Shown here one piece after another: positions 7,335 through 16,611 of a stretch of DNA of 64,000 nucleotides. The notes under the pieces were generated by a model, which was given only the letters and a program-made list of their open reading frames with translations, ran no database searches and was not told where the DNA came from. Positions within the stretch are counted from its first letter, which is position 1. Every line of letters begins with the position of its first letter. The position numbers and the translations under genes were made by a program. Source of the stretch: an uncultured Clostridia bacterium (GTDB lineage Bacteria > Bacillota > Clostridia > Oscillospirales > Acutalibacteraceae); contig CALWIP010000032.1 of the NCBI GenBank assembly GCA_944380775.1, forward strand, positions 1 through 64,000, read 5' to 3'.

Positions 7335-9137
7335 ATGATGGCGGAAAAAGTAAAGGCGCGGGCGGAGATCCCCGCGGAGGACCGCTGGGCCGTGGAAGAC
7401 CTGTACCCGGACGACCGGGCGTGGGAAGAAGACCTCGCGCGCGTTTCGGCGCTTTTGCCGAAGGCGAAGGAATTTGAGGGCCGGCTCGGGGAATCGGCGC
7501 AGACGCTGCGCGAATATTTGGATTTTGAGGATGCGCTCGACCAACAGGTGGAAAAGCTGTATTTGTACGCGCACCTGAATATGGACGTGGACACCACGAA
7601 CGGGACCTACCAGACCATGCAGATGAAGGCGCAGATGCTCTACGCCCGCCTGACGGAGGCGCTGGCCTTTGTGCAGCCGGAACTCATGGCCATCCCGGAG
7701 GAAACGCTGGCGCAGTACCGCGCGGCGGAGCCAGGGTTGCAGGTGTACGGGCAGTATTTCACCATGCTGCTGCGCCAGCGCCGGCACACCCGCAGCCGCG
7801 AGGTGGAAGAGCTGCTGGCCAGCGCCACAGAGCTGGCGGAAACGCCCTCCAACACCTACACCATGCTGGACAACGCAGACCTGACCTTCCCCAGCATTCT
7901 CGGGGAAGACGGCGAAGAGACGGCAGTCACCCACGGGCGCTACGCCAGCCTGCTGGAAAGCCGGGACCGCCGCGTGCGCCGCGACGCGTTCCACTCGATG
8001 TACAGCACCTATGAAAAATTCGCGAACACCATTGCGGCGAATTTCACCGCAAACGTGAAACAGGCGGTATTTTTCGCCAAGGCGCGCGGATATTCCTCCA
8101 CGCGTGCGATGTGCCTCGCGCCTAGCAACATCCCGGAGGAGGTCTATGACAACCTGATCGCCGCCGTCCACGACGGCCTCCCGGCCATGTACCGCTATGT
8201 CGCGCTGCGCAAAAAACTGCTGGGCGTGGACGACCTGCACCTCTACGACGTCTATGTGCCGATGATCCCCGGCAGCACGAAGAAAATCCCGCTGGAAGAG
8301 GCGAAGGAGACGATTCTCCGCGCGCTCGCGCCAATGGGCGCGGATTATCTTGCGGCGCTGCGCGAGGGCTTTGCCAACCGCTGGATTGACGCGAGTGAAA
8401 ACGTGGGAAAAAAGAGCGGCGCATACTGCAGCGGCAGCACCGTCGGCCACCCCTATGTGCTGATGACCTACAAGGATACGCTGGACAGCATGTTTACGCT
8501 GGCGCACGAGATGGGCCACGCCATGCACAGCTACTTCAGCAATAAGACGCAGCCGCACCCCACGGCGGGCTACCGCACGTTTGTGGCGGAAGTGGCCTCC
8601 ACCTGCAATGAGATTCTGCTCACGCGCTACCTGCTGGACAACACCGCCGAACCCGCAGAGAAGGCGGCCGTGCTCAACCATTTCCTCGACACGCTCAAGG
8701 GGACGCTGTACCGCCAGACGATGTTCGCGGAATTTGAAATGCAGGCCCACCGCCGCTTTGAGCAGGGCGAAGCGCTCACGGCGGAAGCCCTCAACGAGAT
8801 GTATTACCGCCTCAATGAGTTGTATTTCGGCCCGGACATGACGGTAGACCGGGAAATCCGGTTGGAATGGGCGCGCATCCCGCATTTTTACACGCCGTTC
8901 TATGTGTATCAATATGCGACGGGCATTTCCGCTGCGGCGGCCCTTGCGGACCGCATCCTCACGCTGGGTGAAGCGGGCGTCGCGGAATACTTCCGCTTCC
9001 TGACGGGCGGCGGCTCGCAGGACCCGCTGGAGCTGCTGAAGCTCGCCGGGGTCGACATGAGCCAAAAGGAGCCGGTCGAAGCCGCGGTCAAGCTCTTTGA
9101 CAATATGCTCCGCGAACTAGAAGGCCTCGCCGGTTGA
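7335..9137 (+). CDS. pepF: Oligoendopeptidase F (M3B zinc metallopeptidase)
   Basis: 600 residues, the normal length for PepF. The zinc-binding active site is LAHEMGHAMH, with His391, Glu392 and His395; the third ligand is expected in the downstream FVAEVASTCNE segment, which is present. The enzyme is a cytoplasmic peptidase that cleaves short peptides (roughly 7-17 residues) and contributes to peptide turnover. The ATG at 7335 follows an AAAGGAGG site. It is monocistronic: it has its own promoter region and is followed immediately by a hairpin terminator shared with the convergent V-ATPase operon. Confidence 0.95.
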   Translation: MMAEKVKARAEIPAEDRWAVEDLYPDDRAWEEDLARVSALLPKAKEFEGRLGESAQTLREYLDFEDALDQQVEKLYLYAHLNMDVDTTNGTYQTMQMKAQMLYARLTEALAFVQPELMAIPEETLAQYRAAEPGLQVYGQYFTMLLRQRRHTRSREVEELLASATELAETPSNTYTMLDNADLTFPSILGEDGEETAVTHGRYASLLESRDRRVRRDAFHSMYSTYEKFANTIAANFTANVKQAVFFAKARGYSSTRAMCLAPSNIPEEVYDNLIAAVHDGLPAMYRYVALRKKLLGVDDLHLYDVYVPMIPGSTKKIPLEEAKETILRALAPMGADYLAALREGFANRWIDASENVGKKSGAYCSGSTVGHPYVLMTYKDTLDSMFTLAHEMGHAMHSYFSNKTQPHPTAGYRTFVAEVASTCNEILLTRYLLDNTAEPAEKAAVLNHFLDTLKGTLYRQTMFAEFEMQAHRRFEQGEALTAEALNEMYYRLNELYFGPDMTVDREIRLEWARIPHFYTPFYVYQYATGISAAAALADRILTLGEAGVAEYFRFLTGGGSQDPLELLKLAGVDMSQKEPVEAAVKLFDNMLRELEGLAG

Positions 9138-9154
9138 CGGCTTCCACCACACAG

Positions 9155-9195
9155 AAAGCGCCCCGTTCCGGGTTTCTCCGGAGCGGGGCGTTTTT
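9155..9195. terminator. Bidirectional terminator between pepF and the V-ATPase operon
   Basis: CGCCCCG/CGGGGCG with an adjacent CCGG/CCGG extension forms a stem flanked by AAA on the left and TTTTT (9191-9195) on the right. It is 18 bases after pepF and 6 bases beyond the stop of the subunit D gene on the other strand. Confidence 0.8.
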
Positions 9196-9200
9196 GCCGG

Positions 9201-9860
9201 TCAGGCGGTGGCGGGTCCGTCCCCGCCGGAAGGCTGCGCATGCGCGGCCTTGGCCTGCTTCTGCCGTTTGATGACCTTGAGGCGGGAAAATTCCTCGCGG
9301 TCTTTTTCCTCCAGCGCCTCCGTAATGACCTTGACGGTCTGCTCAAAGCGCGGGATCATGATATTTTTCAGCGCGTTCGCGCGCTTCTGGGTCTTTTTCA
9401 CCGCGTCGGCCAAGCGGTACACGCTGTTCTCCACCTCGGCCAATTCCGCCGTGAGCTGTTTCACATTGCAAAATTTCAAATAGGCGTCGTCCAGCAGGGA
9501 ATTCGAAGAAGTCATGCCGAACGGCATCTGCGCGGGCGAGGGTTCCAGCGAGACCATCGGGATTTCAACGCCCATGACGCTGCGGTAGGCCACGTTCAGG
9601 CCGTTGTCCACCGGCGTGGTCTTTGCCAATTCGCTGCAAATGCCGAGCGTGATATTCGCCATTTGCAGCGCCGCGTAGGCTTCCTCATACGTTTTGTCAA
9701 TCTTCCCCTGCAATTCGTTTGCGCGGTCAATCAACGCCATCATCTCGCGGATGAGGATATTGCGCTTGCGGTCGAGCAGTTCAAAGCCCGTTTTCGCGAG
9801 CGACAGCGATTTTTTGGTCGCCAGCAGGTTGCCTTTCGTAGGGACGGTCTGGTTGCTCAT
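9201..9860 (-). CDS. atpD: V-type ATPase subunit D (central stalk)
   Basis: 219 residues, mostly long alpha-helix as expected for the rotor shaft of V1. The conserved N-terminal pattern [19 protein letters not shown] and the C-terminal helix (RRANALKN-like [12 protein letters not shown]) identify it. A Lys/Gln/Ala-rich tail of about 20 residues follows the conserved part. Its ATG overlaps the stop of the subunit B gene by 4 bases, and it is the last gene of the operon. Confidence 0.95.
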   Translation of the reverse strand: MSNQTVPTKGNLLATKKSLSLAKTGFELLDRKRNILIREMMALIDRANELQGKIDKTYEEAYAALQMANITLGICSELAKTTPVDNGLNVAYRSVMGVEIPMVSLEPSPAQMPFGMTSSNSLLDDAYLKFCNVKQLTAELAEVENSVYRLADAVKKTQKRANALKNIMIPRFEQTVKVITEALEEKDREEFSRLKVIKRQKQAKAAHAQPSGGDGPATA

Positions 9861-11272
9861 CCGGCCTCACCTGCCTGCTGCGGCGCCTTTTCCGCGTACG
9901 GGGCGTAATATTTGTCCAGGATCTCGTCGTCCACGCGGTCGAGCTCGGCGCGCGGCAGCGTAGCGAGCAGCTTCCAGCCCAGGTTGAGGCTTTCTTCAAT
10001 GCTGCGGTTCTCGTTCGGCCCTTGCGAGACAAACTGGCTCTCGAAGAGCTTGCCGAATTCCATATACTGCTTGTCGACCGGCGAAAGCTCTTCTTCGCCG
10101 ATGACGGAGGCCAGGCTGCGCGCGTCCATCACCTTTGCGTAGGCCGCAAAGAGCTGGTTTTGCAGCGCGGAGTGGTCCTCGCGCGTAGAGCCCTTGCCGA
10201 TGCCGTCCTTCATCAAGCGCGAGAGCGACGGCAAAACCGAAACGGGCGGGTAGACGCCGCTGCTGTCCAGGCCGCGGTCCAGCACAATCTGCCCCTCGGT
10301 GATATAGCCCGTCAAGTCCGGCACCGGGTGGGTGACGTCGTCGTTCGGCATGGTGAGAATCGGGATCTGCGTCACAGAGCCTTTTTTGCCGCGCACCATG
10401 CCGGCGCGTTCATACAGCGACGCAAGGTCCGAATACAGGTAACCCGGGAAGCCCTTGCGGCCCGGGATTTCCCCCTTGGAAGAGCTGAACTCGCGCAGCG
10501 CCTCGGCGTAAGAGGTCATGTCCGTCATGATGACAAGGACGTGCATGTCCCGCTCGAACGCCAGGTATTCCGCCGCGGTCAGCGCGCATTTCGGCGTGAG
10601 GATGCGCTCGATGATCGGGTCGTTGGAGAGGTTGAGGAACATGACAACCTTTTGCAGCACGCCGGATTCGTCAAACGAACGGCGGAAATATTCGGCGACG
10701 TCGTTGCTCACGCCCATTGCCGCGAAGACGATGCAGAAATTGTTCTCCCCGCCTTCGTCGGTAATCTTCGCCTGCCGTGCAATCTGCACGGCGAGCTCGT
10801 TGTGCGACATGCCGGAGCCCGAAAAGATCGGCAGCTTCTGCCCGCGGATCAGCGTCATGAGCGTGTCGATGGTGGAAATCCCCGTGTTGATGTAGTTGCG
10901 GGGGTACACGCGGGACACCGGGTTGATCGGCGTGCCGTTGACGTTCCTGCGCTGCTCCGGGAAAATCGGGCCGAGGCCGTCGATGGGCTTTCCTGCGCCG
11001 CTGAACACACGGCCCAGAATTTCCGGCGAGAGCGGCAGCTCCATCGGGCGGCCGCGCAGGCGCGTGCGGGTGTTGTCCAGCGAAATGCCGCGGGCGCCTT
11101 CAAACACCTGCACCACAATGCGTTCGCCTTCCATTTGGACAATCCTGCCCTGGCGCATGCTGCCGTCGTCCAGGCGGATGTCCACGATCTCCTCAAACGA
11201 AGCGCCCTGCACGCCGTCGAGCACAATCAAGGAACCGTTAATCTCTTTTACGCCAATATAATCAAGAATCAT
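9857..11272 (-). CDS. atpB: V-type ATPase subunit B (non-catalytic)
   Basis: 471 residues, full length. It has the ATPase alpha/beta fold but the P-loop position reads [11 protein letters not shown] instead of GxxxxGKT, which marks the non-catalytic subunit that alternates with subunit A in the A3B3 head. Other hallmarks are [20 protein letters not shown] and the [11 protein letters not shown] segment. The ATG at 11272 has an upstream GGAGAAGG site. A 71-base spacer with a stem-loop separates it from subunit A; the next gene (D) overlaps it by 4 bases. Confidence 0.96.
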   Translation of the reverse strand: MILDYIGVKEINGSLIVLDGVQGASFEEIVDIRLDDGSMRQGRIVQMEGERIVVQVFEGARGISLDNTRTRLRGRPMELPLSPEILGRVFSGAGKPIDGLGPIFPEQRRNVNGTPINPVSRVYPRNYINTGISTIDTLMTLIRGQKLPIFSGSGMSHNELAVQIARQAKITDEGGENNFCIVFAAMGVSNDVAEYFRRSFDESGVLQKVVMFLNLSNDPIIERILTPKCALTAAEYLAFERDMHVLVIMTDMTSYAEALREFSSSKGEIPGRKGFPGYLYSDLASLYERAGMVRGKKGSVTQIPILTMPNDDVTHPVPDLTGYITEGQIVLDRGLDSSGVYPPVSVLPSLSRLMKDGIGKGSTREDHSALQNQLFAAYAKVMDARSLASVIGEEELSPVDKQYMEFGKLFESQFVSQGPNENRSIEESLNLGWKLLATLPRAELDRVDDEILDKYYAPYAEKAPQQAGEAG

Positions 11273-11287
11273 AGATAACCGCCTTCT

Positions 11288-11328
11288 CCGTGCGACCTAG
11301 AGTCAGGGGACGGCGCGTCCTCGCACGG
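11288..11328 (-). other. Stem-loop in the atpA-atpB intercistronic spacer
   Basis: CCGTGCGA (11288-11295) and TCGCACGG (11321-11328) form a perfect 8-bp stem with an inner GGACG/CGTCC pairing. No T tract follows, so it is more likely an mRNA processing or stability element than a terminator. Confidence 0.5.
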
Positions 11329-11343
11329 GTAACGCGCCGCGTG

Positions 11344-13107
11344 TCACGCATGCACAACGCCGGAGAGCGCCGTGTCAATCTCCCGGATATATTCGTCAAA
11401 CATCTCCGGTTTGTTGTTCGGGATGTCGTATTTCATCTTGACGAGCTTGTCAAACAGGCCCGTCGCCAAAATGCCGGAAATCGGCACGGCGGCGGCGACC
11501 AGCTGCTTCGCCTTGTGGTACAGGTGCAAAATCACCTTCATCATGAGCATCTGCTTCTCCAGCGGCACAAACGTATCCTCCGGGTGGAAGGCGTTCTGCT
11601 GCAAAAAGCCGACGCGGATGACGCGCGCGGTCTCGATGACCAGCTTCTGGTCGTCGGGGAGGACGTCGGAGCCGATGAGCTTGACAATCTCCATCAGCTG
11701 GTTTTCCTCCTGCAAGAGGTTGTTGATCTGCTTGCGGTAATTCGCAAAATCCGGCCCCACGTTTTTCTCATACCAGGCGGAGAGGTTCGTGAAATATTCG
11801 CTGTAGCTCGCCGTCCAGTTGATGGCCGGGTAATGGCGCGCATAAGCCAAGGATTTATCCAGCGCCCAGAAGCAGCGCGTAAAGCGCTTCGTGTTCTGCG
11901 TCACCGGTTCCGAAAAGTCGGAGCCCTGCGGCGAAACGGCGCCGATGATGGAGATGGAACCCTCTTTGCCGTTGAGCGTGTCGGCAAAACCGGCGCGCTC
12001 GTAAAACTCCGCCAGGCGGGACGGCAGGTAGGCCGGGAAGCCTTCTTCCGCGGGCATTTCCTCCAGGCGGCCGGAGATCTCGCGCAGCGCCTCCGCCCAA
12101 CGGGAGGTGGAGTCCGCCATCATGGCGACGTGGTAACCCATGTCGCGGTAATATTCCGCCAGCGTGATGCCCGTGTAAATGGACGCTTCGCGCGCAGCCA
12201 CCGGCATGTTCGACGTATTCGCGATGAGCACGGTGCGGTCCGTCATCGGGCGGCCAGATTTCGGGTCCATCAATTCGCTGAATTCGTCGAGCACCTGCGA
12301 CATCTCGTTGCCGCGCTCGCCGCAGCCGACGTAGATGATGATATCGGCGTCGCACCATTTGGCGAGCTGGTGCTGGGTCATGGTCTTTCCGGTGCCGAAG
12401 CCGCCCGGGATGGCGGCCGCGCCGCCCTTCGCAATGGGGAACAGCGTGTCGATGACGCGCTGCCCGGTAATAAGCGGGATAACCGGCTGGCGGCGCCCCT
12501 TCACCGGGCGCGGAATGCGGATGGGCCAGGTCTGGCAGAGCGTCAGCGGGTGCAGCCCGCCCTTTTCGTCCCGCAGCACCACGACCTCGTCGTCCACGCG
12601 GTACTGCCCGTCCGGGGCAGCCTTTTCCACCGTGCCGGAAAGGCCCGGCGGCACCATGCACTTGTGGCGGATGATGGCGGTCTCGGGGCACTCGGCGTAA
12701 ATATCCCCGCCACGCAGCGTGTCGCCCGCTTTCACGGTGACGGTCACGTCCCAGAGGCGCTCTTTGTCCAGCGCAGGGACGTTGCTCCCGCGCGAAATGA
12801 AGGAAGACCCCGACTCCTCCGCAATGGCCTTGAGCGGGCGCTCAATGCCGTCGAAAATATTGTCCAGAATGCCGGGGCCGAGCGTCACGTTCATCGGGCT
12901 GCCGGTGCCGGTCACCGGCTCCCCCGGGCGCAGGCCGGTAGTTTCTTCATACACCTGGATGGTGGTGAGCGCATCGGTAATGCCAATGATCTCGCCGACC
13001 AACCGCTCGTTGCCAACGTAGACCATCTCCGTCATGGAGAAGCTGTGGGAATTCCGCACGGTGACGACAGGCCCGTTAATGCCGTAGATTACGTCTTGGT
13101 TTTGCAT
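11344..13107 (-). CDS. atpA: V-type ATPase subunit A (catalytic)
   Basis: 587 residues. The catalytic P-loop is IPGGFGTGKTMTQHQLAKW (about residue 230), followed by YVGCGERGNEM with the catalytic Glu and the DSTSRWAEALREISGRL motif. The non-homologous insertion that separates A from F-type beta subunits is present (about residues 115-185). It hydrolyses or makes ATP in the V1 head. The ATG at 13107 is chosen over an adjacent TTG because it is better spaced from GGAGATGAG. Sixth from the end of the operon in coordinates and directly followed by subunit B. Confidence 0.96.
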   Translation of the reverse strand: MQNQDVIYGINGPVVTVRNSHSFSMTEMVYVGNERLVGEIIGITDALTTIQVYEETTGLRPGEPVTGTGSPMNVTLGPGILDNIFDGIERPLKAIAEESGSSFISRGSNVPALDKERLWDVTVTVKAGDTLRGGDIYAECPETAIIRHKCMVPPGLSGTVEKAAPDGQYRVDDEVVVLRDEKGGLHPLTLCQTWPIRIPRPVKGRRQPVIPLITGQRVIDTLFPIAKGGAAAIPGGFGTGKTMTQHQLAKWCDADIIIYVGCGERGNEMSQVLDEFSELMDPKSGRPMTDRTVLIANTSNMPVAAREASIYTGITLAEYYRDMGYHVAMMADSTSRWAEALREISGRLEEMPAEEGFPAYLPSRLAEFYERAGFADTLNGKEGSISIIGAVSPQGSDFSEPVTQNTKRFTRCFWALDKSLAYARHYPAINWTASYSEYFTNLSAWYEKNVGPDFANYRKQINNLLQEENQLMEIVKLIGSDVLPDDQKLVIETARVIRVGFLQQNAFHPEDTFVPLEKQMLMMKVILHLYHKAKQLVAAAVPISGILATGLFDKLVKMKYDIPNNKPEMFDEYIREIDTALSGVVHA

Positions 13108-13137
13108 CAAATCTCATCTCCGTTCTCACAGGCAGGC

Positions 13138-13737
13138 TCAAACCGCGGCCAATCCCGAATTTTCTTCAAACCATTCCAGCTGGTCCTCCAGGGCGGCGTC
13201 CAGCGTTTCGTCCGCCGCAAGGCCGCGGGCGCTGTCCTGCGCGCGCAGGCCGCCGATGGCGATGCCGGCGTCCGGGCGGATCTCGCACGGGCCGCCGTAC
13301 GCCTGCGCAACGCGGTCGCGGTACGCCATGTCGCTGGGCTTGAGGAAGATGACGGCCGTTTCAGACCCGCGGAACACCGGGCCGAGCGCGCGGGCAAATT
13401 TCTCCAGCAGCGCGCCGTACTCCGCAGACCCCGCAAAGTCCAAGAGCTTTTCCCGTGCGGCGGCGAACACCTTGCGGGTAATCTCCCCGCGCTTTTCCAA
13501 CAGCGCCCGGCGGGCGTCCATCTCGCGGTGGGCAATTTCCCGCGTAATCCTGCCGCGCATCTCCGCCATTTCCTTCTGGATCATCCGGTACGCTTCCGCG
13601 AGGACCTCGCTTTCAGCCTCGTCCAGCTCCCGTTTCTTAAATTCCTCCACCTCTTGCTCGATCTTTTTGCGCTGCTCTTCAGCGTAGTGGTTAATCGCTT
13701 GGTGGAATTTATTTAATTTTTCGTTGTTAGAAATCAT
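13138..13737 (-). CDS. atpE: V-type ATPase subunit E (peripheral stalk)
   Basis: 199 residues. The first 105 form a highly charged helix (KKIEQEVEEFKKRELDEAESE), the rest a compact domain, as expected for the stator subunit that pairs with G/H. The start ATG at 13737 (MISNNEKLNKF) is preceded by a GGGGGA site; the longer frame upstream has no ribosome site. It lies between subunits F and A, which is the usual bacterial arrangement apart from the swapped order of C. Confidence 0.88.
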   Translation of the reverse strand: MISNNEKLNKFHQAINHYAEEQRKKIEQEVEEFKKRELDEAESEVLAEAYRMIQKEMAEMRGRITREIAHREMDARRALLEKRGEITRKVFAAAREKLLDFAGSAEYGALLEKFARALGPVFRGSETAVIFLKPSDMAYRDRVAQAYGGPCEIRPDAGIAIGGLRAQDSARGLAADETLDAALEDQLEWFEENSGLAAV

Positions 13738-13821
13738 CCGTAATCCCCCATTCCGCCGCGGGAGAGCGGCAAAAAGAAATCTTCCCGGCAAGGGCGCGGG
13801 CCGTTTGCCGGGGCGCCCGCC

Positions 13822-14130
13822 TTAAATTTTAACGCCGATCGCCTCGCGGACATAGCGGGTGATGGAGTCTTTGGTGCGGCCGTTCCCGTGGCGGTCCGGA
13901 ATCTCCACAATCAAGGGATGTTTCCGGTTCAGCTTGAGGTCGTAAACCATCTCCGGGCACAGGGAGAGCAGCCGTTCGGTAATCAGGATGACAGCGACGT
14001 CCTCGCGGTTGACAGCGTCGGTCAGCGCGCGGCGCACCTCTTCCGGCTCGTGCACGACGACGCCGTCGATCCCGGCCAGGCGCATGCCCACCTGCGTGTC
14101 GACATTGTCGCTGATTAGATGGAAACGCAT
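13822..14130 (-). CDS. atpF: V-type ATPase subunit F (central stalk)
   Basis: 102 residues. The pattern MRFHLISDN near the start, RLAGIDGV, then VAVILITERLL and HPLIVEIPDRHG is typical of subunit F, a small Rossmann-like protein attached to the rotor. The start is taken at ATG 14130, 8 bases after AGAAGG, rather than a GTG three codons upstream. Confidence 0.92.
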   Translation of the reverse strand: MRFHLISDNVDTQVGMRLAGIDGVVVHEPEEVRRALTDAVNREDVAVILITERLLSLCPEMVYDLKLNRKHPLIVEIPDRHGNGRTKDSITRYVREAIGVKI

Positions 14131-14157
14131 GGGAAGCACCTTCTTTTCGCGCGGGGA

Positions 14158-14607
14158 TCAGACATGGACGTGGCTGAGGATCATGATCGAGATCAGCAGG
14201 CCGTACAACGCGATGCCTTCGCCCAGGGCGACGAAGATCAGCGCCTTACCGAAGGCCTTCGGGTCCTCAGACGTAGCGCCGATGGCCGCCGGGGCTGCCG
14301 CCGCAACCGCAATGCCGCCGCCGATGCCGGCCAGGCCAACCGCCAGCGCCGCGGCCAGCAGGCCCCAGCCGTCGGAAGCCGCGCCCACCACGGCCGCCGC
14401 CGTTTCCCCGGCGGCCGCCGCGTCGCCGGACGTAGCGGAAACCGCCAGCGGCGCCGCCAGCGTGACAACGCAAACCAGCAGGAACGTTGCAATCTGCCGC
14501 GTCACAGCGCGGCCGGTCTTCTGGCCCTTTTTCACGGACCTCACGGCATAACCAAGGGAGAGGAGAAGAGCTGCCATAGGCAAGACGATTAACAGGACGT
14601 TGAACAT
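14158..14607 (-). CDS. atpK: V-type ATPase subunit K (membrane rotor c subunit)
   Basis: 149 residues with four predicted transmembrane helices. Helices 3-4 form the recognisable c-ring hairpin: Gly-rich GLAGIGGGIAVAAAAPAA, then ALIFVALGEGIALYGLLIS with the ion-binding Glu130. The N-terminal hairpin (residues 1-60) does not show the Gly-rich c-repeat and carries no membrane carboxylate, so each protomer offers one ion site. Glu130 is followed by Gly rather than Ser/Thr, and no Gln is seen at the helix-3 ligand position. Both features argue, by family comparison, for H+ rather than Na+ coupling, but this is inference. Confidence 0.9.
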   Translation of the reverse strand: MFNVLLIVLPMAALLLSLGYAVRSVKKGQKTGRAVTRQIATFLLVCVVTLAAPLAVSATSGDAAAAGETAAAVVGAASDGWGLLAAALAVGLAGIGGGIAVAAAAPAAIGATSEDPKAFGKALIFVALGEGIALYGLLISIMILSHVHV

Positions 14608-14640
14608 AAGGAATACCTCCGTTTTTTCAAAAGTACTTGC

Positions 14641-16605
14641 TTACCGCGCGGGGAGGGGTTCTTCCTCCTGGCGGACGGTGACCGGACGGAACGGACGGCC
14701 TTCGCCGTCGAAGAAGCGGCTGAACATCTCGTAGAATTCCAGCCTCAGCACCTGGATGCCGACCAGCAGGCCCTCCAGCGCCGTAACGAACACATTGCCA
14801 ATGACGACGACCAGCACATAGGCAAGGCCGCTGCCCATGTCGGCAAGCGTGAACACCACCATCATCATGCCTGCGTGCACCAGGACAAACGCGCCGACGC
14901 GCAGGAACGACATGGTGTTGCTGGCGTAGCTGAGCAGGTACTCAAACACTTCGAAGAAGTTCTGCACCAAAAACTCACCCCAGCTCTCGGGCTTCCAGTT
15001 GGGCCGGCGCTCCACCAGGCCGCCGAGCACCTCCCGGAAAAACACCAGCAGCAGCGGCACGGCAACCAGGCAGACGACGTACGGCACGCTGATGATCTGC
15101 CAGCCGAGGAAAAGCTGCCCGCCAAAGCCCACGACCACCGCGCAGTAGAACACCAGCCCGGCGACGCCGTTGGGGCCGAACAGCGCGTTTTCGTAGTGCT
15201 TGCGCCGCAGCGACGAGTAGATATTGATGAGCATGGCCACCACAACCAGCGCCAGGCCGATGCCGACCGCCGCGTAAATGATGACGTTGGTCATCTCCGG
15301 CTCCATGACCTCAATCGGCTTGCCTGGCAGGCCGAACACCTGGGTGAACAGCGGGTCCAATGCGTGCTCAAAGCCGAACACCGAGCCGAACAACGTGCCG
15401 AACAGCGCGGACGAAACCCCGCACGGGATGAGGATGCGGCCGAGCGGCATTTTGCGCAGCTTCCACATCAGCGCGCCCACGAGGGACACCAAAAGCCCTT
15501 GCCCAAGGTCCGCAAACATGATGCCGAACAGCACGATATAGGTGACTGCTACAAACGGCGTGGGGTCAATTTCGTCATAGGACGGCAGGCCGTACATGTC
15601 TACAAAAAATTCGAACGGGCGGAACGGCTTGCGGTTTTTCAGCTGCACCGGCGGCGAGTGCATCATCTCGTTTTCTGCGCGGTCAAACGTGCATTCCACC
15701 GTTTGCAGCGGTTCCATCTCTTTGGCAAACGCGTCCGCCTCGTCCGCCGGGACCCATCCGGTGAGGATGAAATTATCATTGTAACACGCCGCGTAGCGCC
15801 GGATGCCAAAATAAGTCGATTTTTCCAGCAGGCGCGAGTACACGGCCCAGGCGGTTTCCTTTTCCTTCTCCCAGAAGGCCGCGATCTTCTGGTCCGCCGC
15901 CTTAATGGCCTCAATCTCCCTCGCGCGCTGCGCCCGCAACTCTTCCGCCGCGGCCTGCGGCGTTTTCGCCAGGTTCGGGATGCGGATGCGCTCAAAGTAC
16001 AAGCTTGAGAAGATCCGGTCCACCTCGCTCACCTGCTCGATGGGCGCAAAATAAACGCCGTAATAATGCGTCGCGCTGCGCGAGCAGGGGAAGAACACCA
16101 CATAAGGATTTTCATCGTACAAGTTCAGCTTGTCGTAGCTCTCCTTCGGCAGGGCGCCGAACCGCACCTTGATCAATTTGCAGGCGAGAATCGCCTCCAA
16201 ATCCAGGTCCTGCTCTGTGAAATGAGAGATCTTCTCCAGCTCCTGCGTGTCCTTCTGAATCTCCTGCTGGGCGCGCACGCGCTCCGCCTGTAGCTCGGAG
16301 AGCGCCGCGCTGAACCGGTCCACATAGCCGAACAGTTCCCGGTCTTCCATGCGCAGGGCGCAGGTCTTCTCCCGGCCGAGCAGCCGCAGCGGCTTGCGCG
16401 CCGCGCGGATGGTTTCTGAGATCCTCTGCAAAGGCTCTGCATACGGGTTGTCGTCGCTAATCGGCGTAAAATGCGAGGTGTCGGAGTAGAAGGAAAGGGC
16501 GTTGTCCGGGTGGAATACCCCGGATCTCCCGCAGGCCTCGGTCGCCTGCTCTAGGTCAGACATCCGGCCGATGATATTGACCGCCTTGATTTTCCGTACC
16601 GCCAA
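14641..16605 (-). CDS. atpI: V-type ATPase subunit I (membrane stator a subunit)
   Basis: 654 residues: an N-terminal cytoplasmic half (about 1-340) with coiled-coil segments and a C-terminal half with about seven or eight transmembrane helices. The membrane half includes FFVDMYGLPSYDEIDPTPFV, IMFADLGQG and SYASNTMSFLRVGAFVLVHA, the last holding the conserved Arg that drives ion transfer against the c-ring. It starts at TTG 16605 behind AGGGGTGATGAGG, overlapping the region just after the subunit C stop. Length and motifs match full-length bacterial homologues. Confidence 0.95.
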   Translation of the reverse strand: MAVRKIKAVNIIGRMSDLEQATEACGRSGVFHPDNALSFYSDTSHFTPISDDNPYAEPLQRISETIRAARKPLRLLGREKTCALRMEDRELFGYVDRFSAALSELQAERVRAQQEIQKDTQELEKISHFTEQDLDLEAILACKLIKVRFGALPKESYDKLNLYDENPYVVFFPCSRSATHYYGVYFAPIEQVSEVDRIFSSLYFERIRIPNLAKTPQAAAEELRAQRAREIEAIKAADQKIAAFWEKEKETAWAVYSRLLEKSTYFGIRRYAACYNDNFILTGWVPADEADAFAKEMEPLQTVECTFDRAENEMMHSPPVQLKNRKPFRPFEFFVDMYGLPSYDEIDPTPFVAVTYIVLFGIMFADLGQGLLVSLVGALMWKLRKMPLGRILIPCGVSSALFGTLFGSVFGFEHALDPLFTQVFGLPGKPIEVMEPEMTNVIIYAAVGIGLALVVVAMLINIYSSLRRKHYENALFGPNGVAGLVFYCAVVVGFGGQLFLGWQIISVPYVVCLVAVPLLLVFFREVLGGLVERRPNWKPESWGEFLVQNFFEVFEYLLSYASNTMSFLRVGAFVLVHAGMMMVVFTLADMGSGLAYVLVVVIGNVFVTALEGLLVGIQVLRLEFYEMFSRFFDGEGRPFRPVTVRQEEEPLPAR

Positions 16606-16611
16606 GCCTCA

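Noticed and set aside
7218..9065. 615-codon open frame antisense to pepF, and similar long antisense frames at 11290-13716, 18116-19744, 28203-29225 and 32000-34080
   Set aside because: All lie opposite genes with unmistakable protein motifs; their translations are Arg/His/Val-rich and of low complexity, and they arise from the high GC content with codon-position bias.
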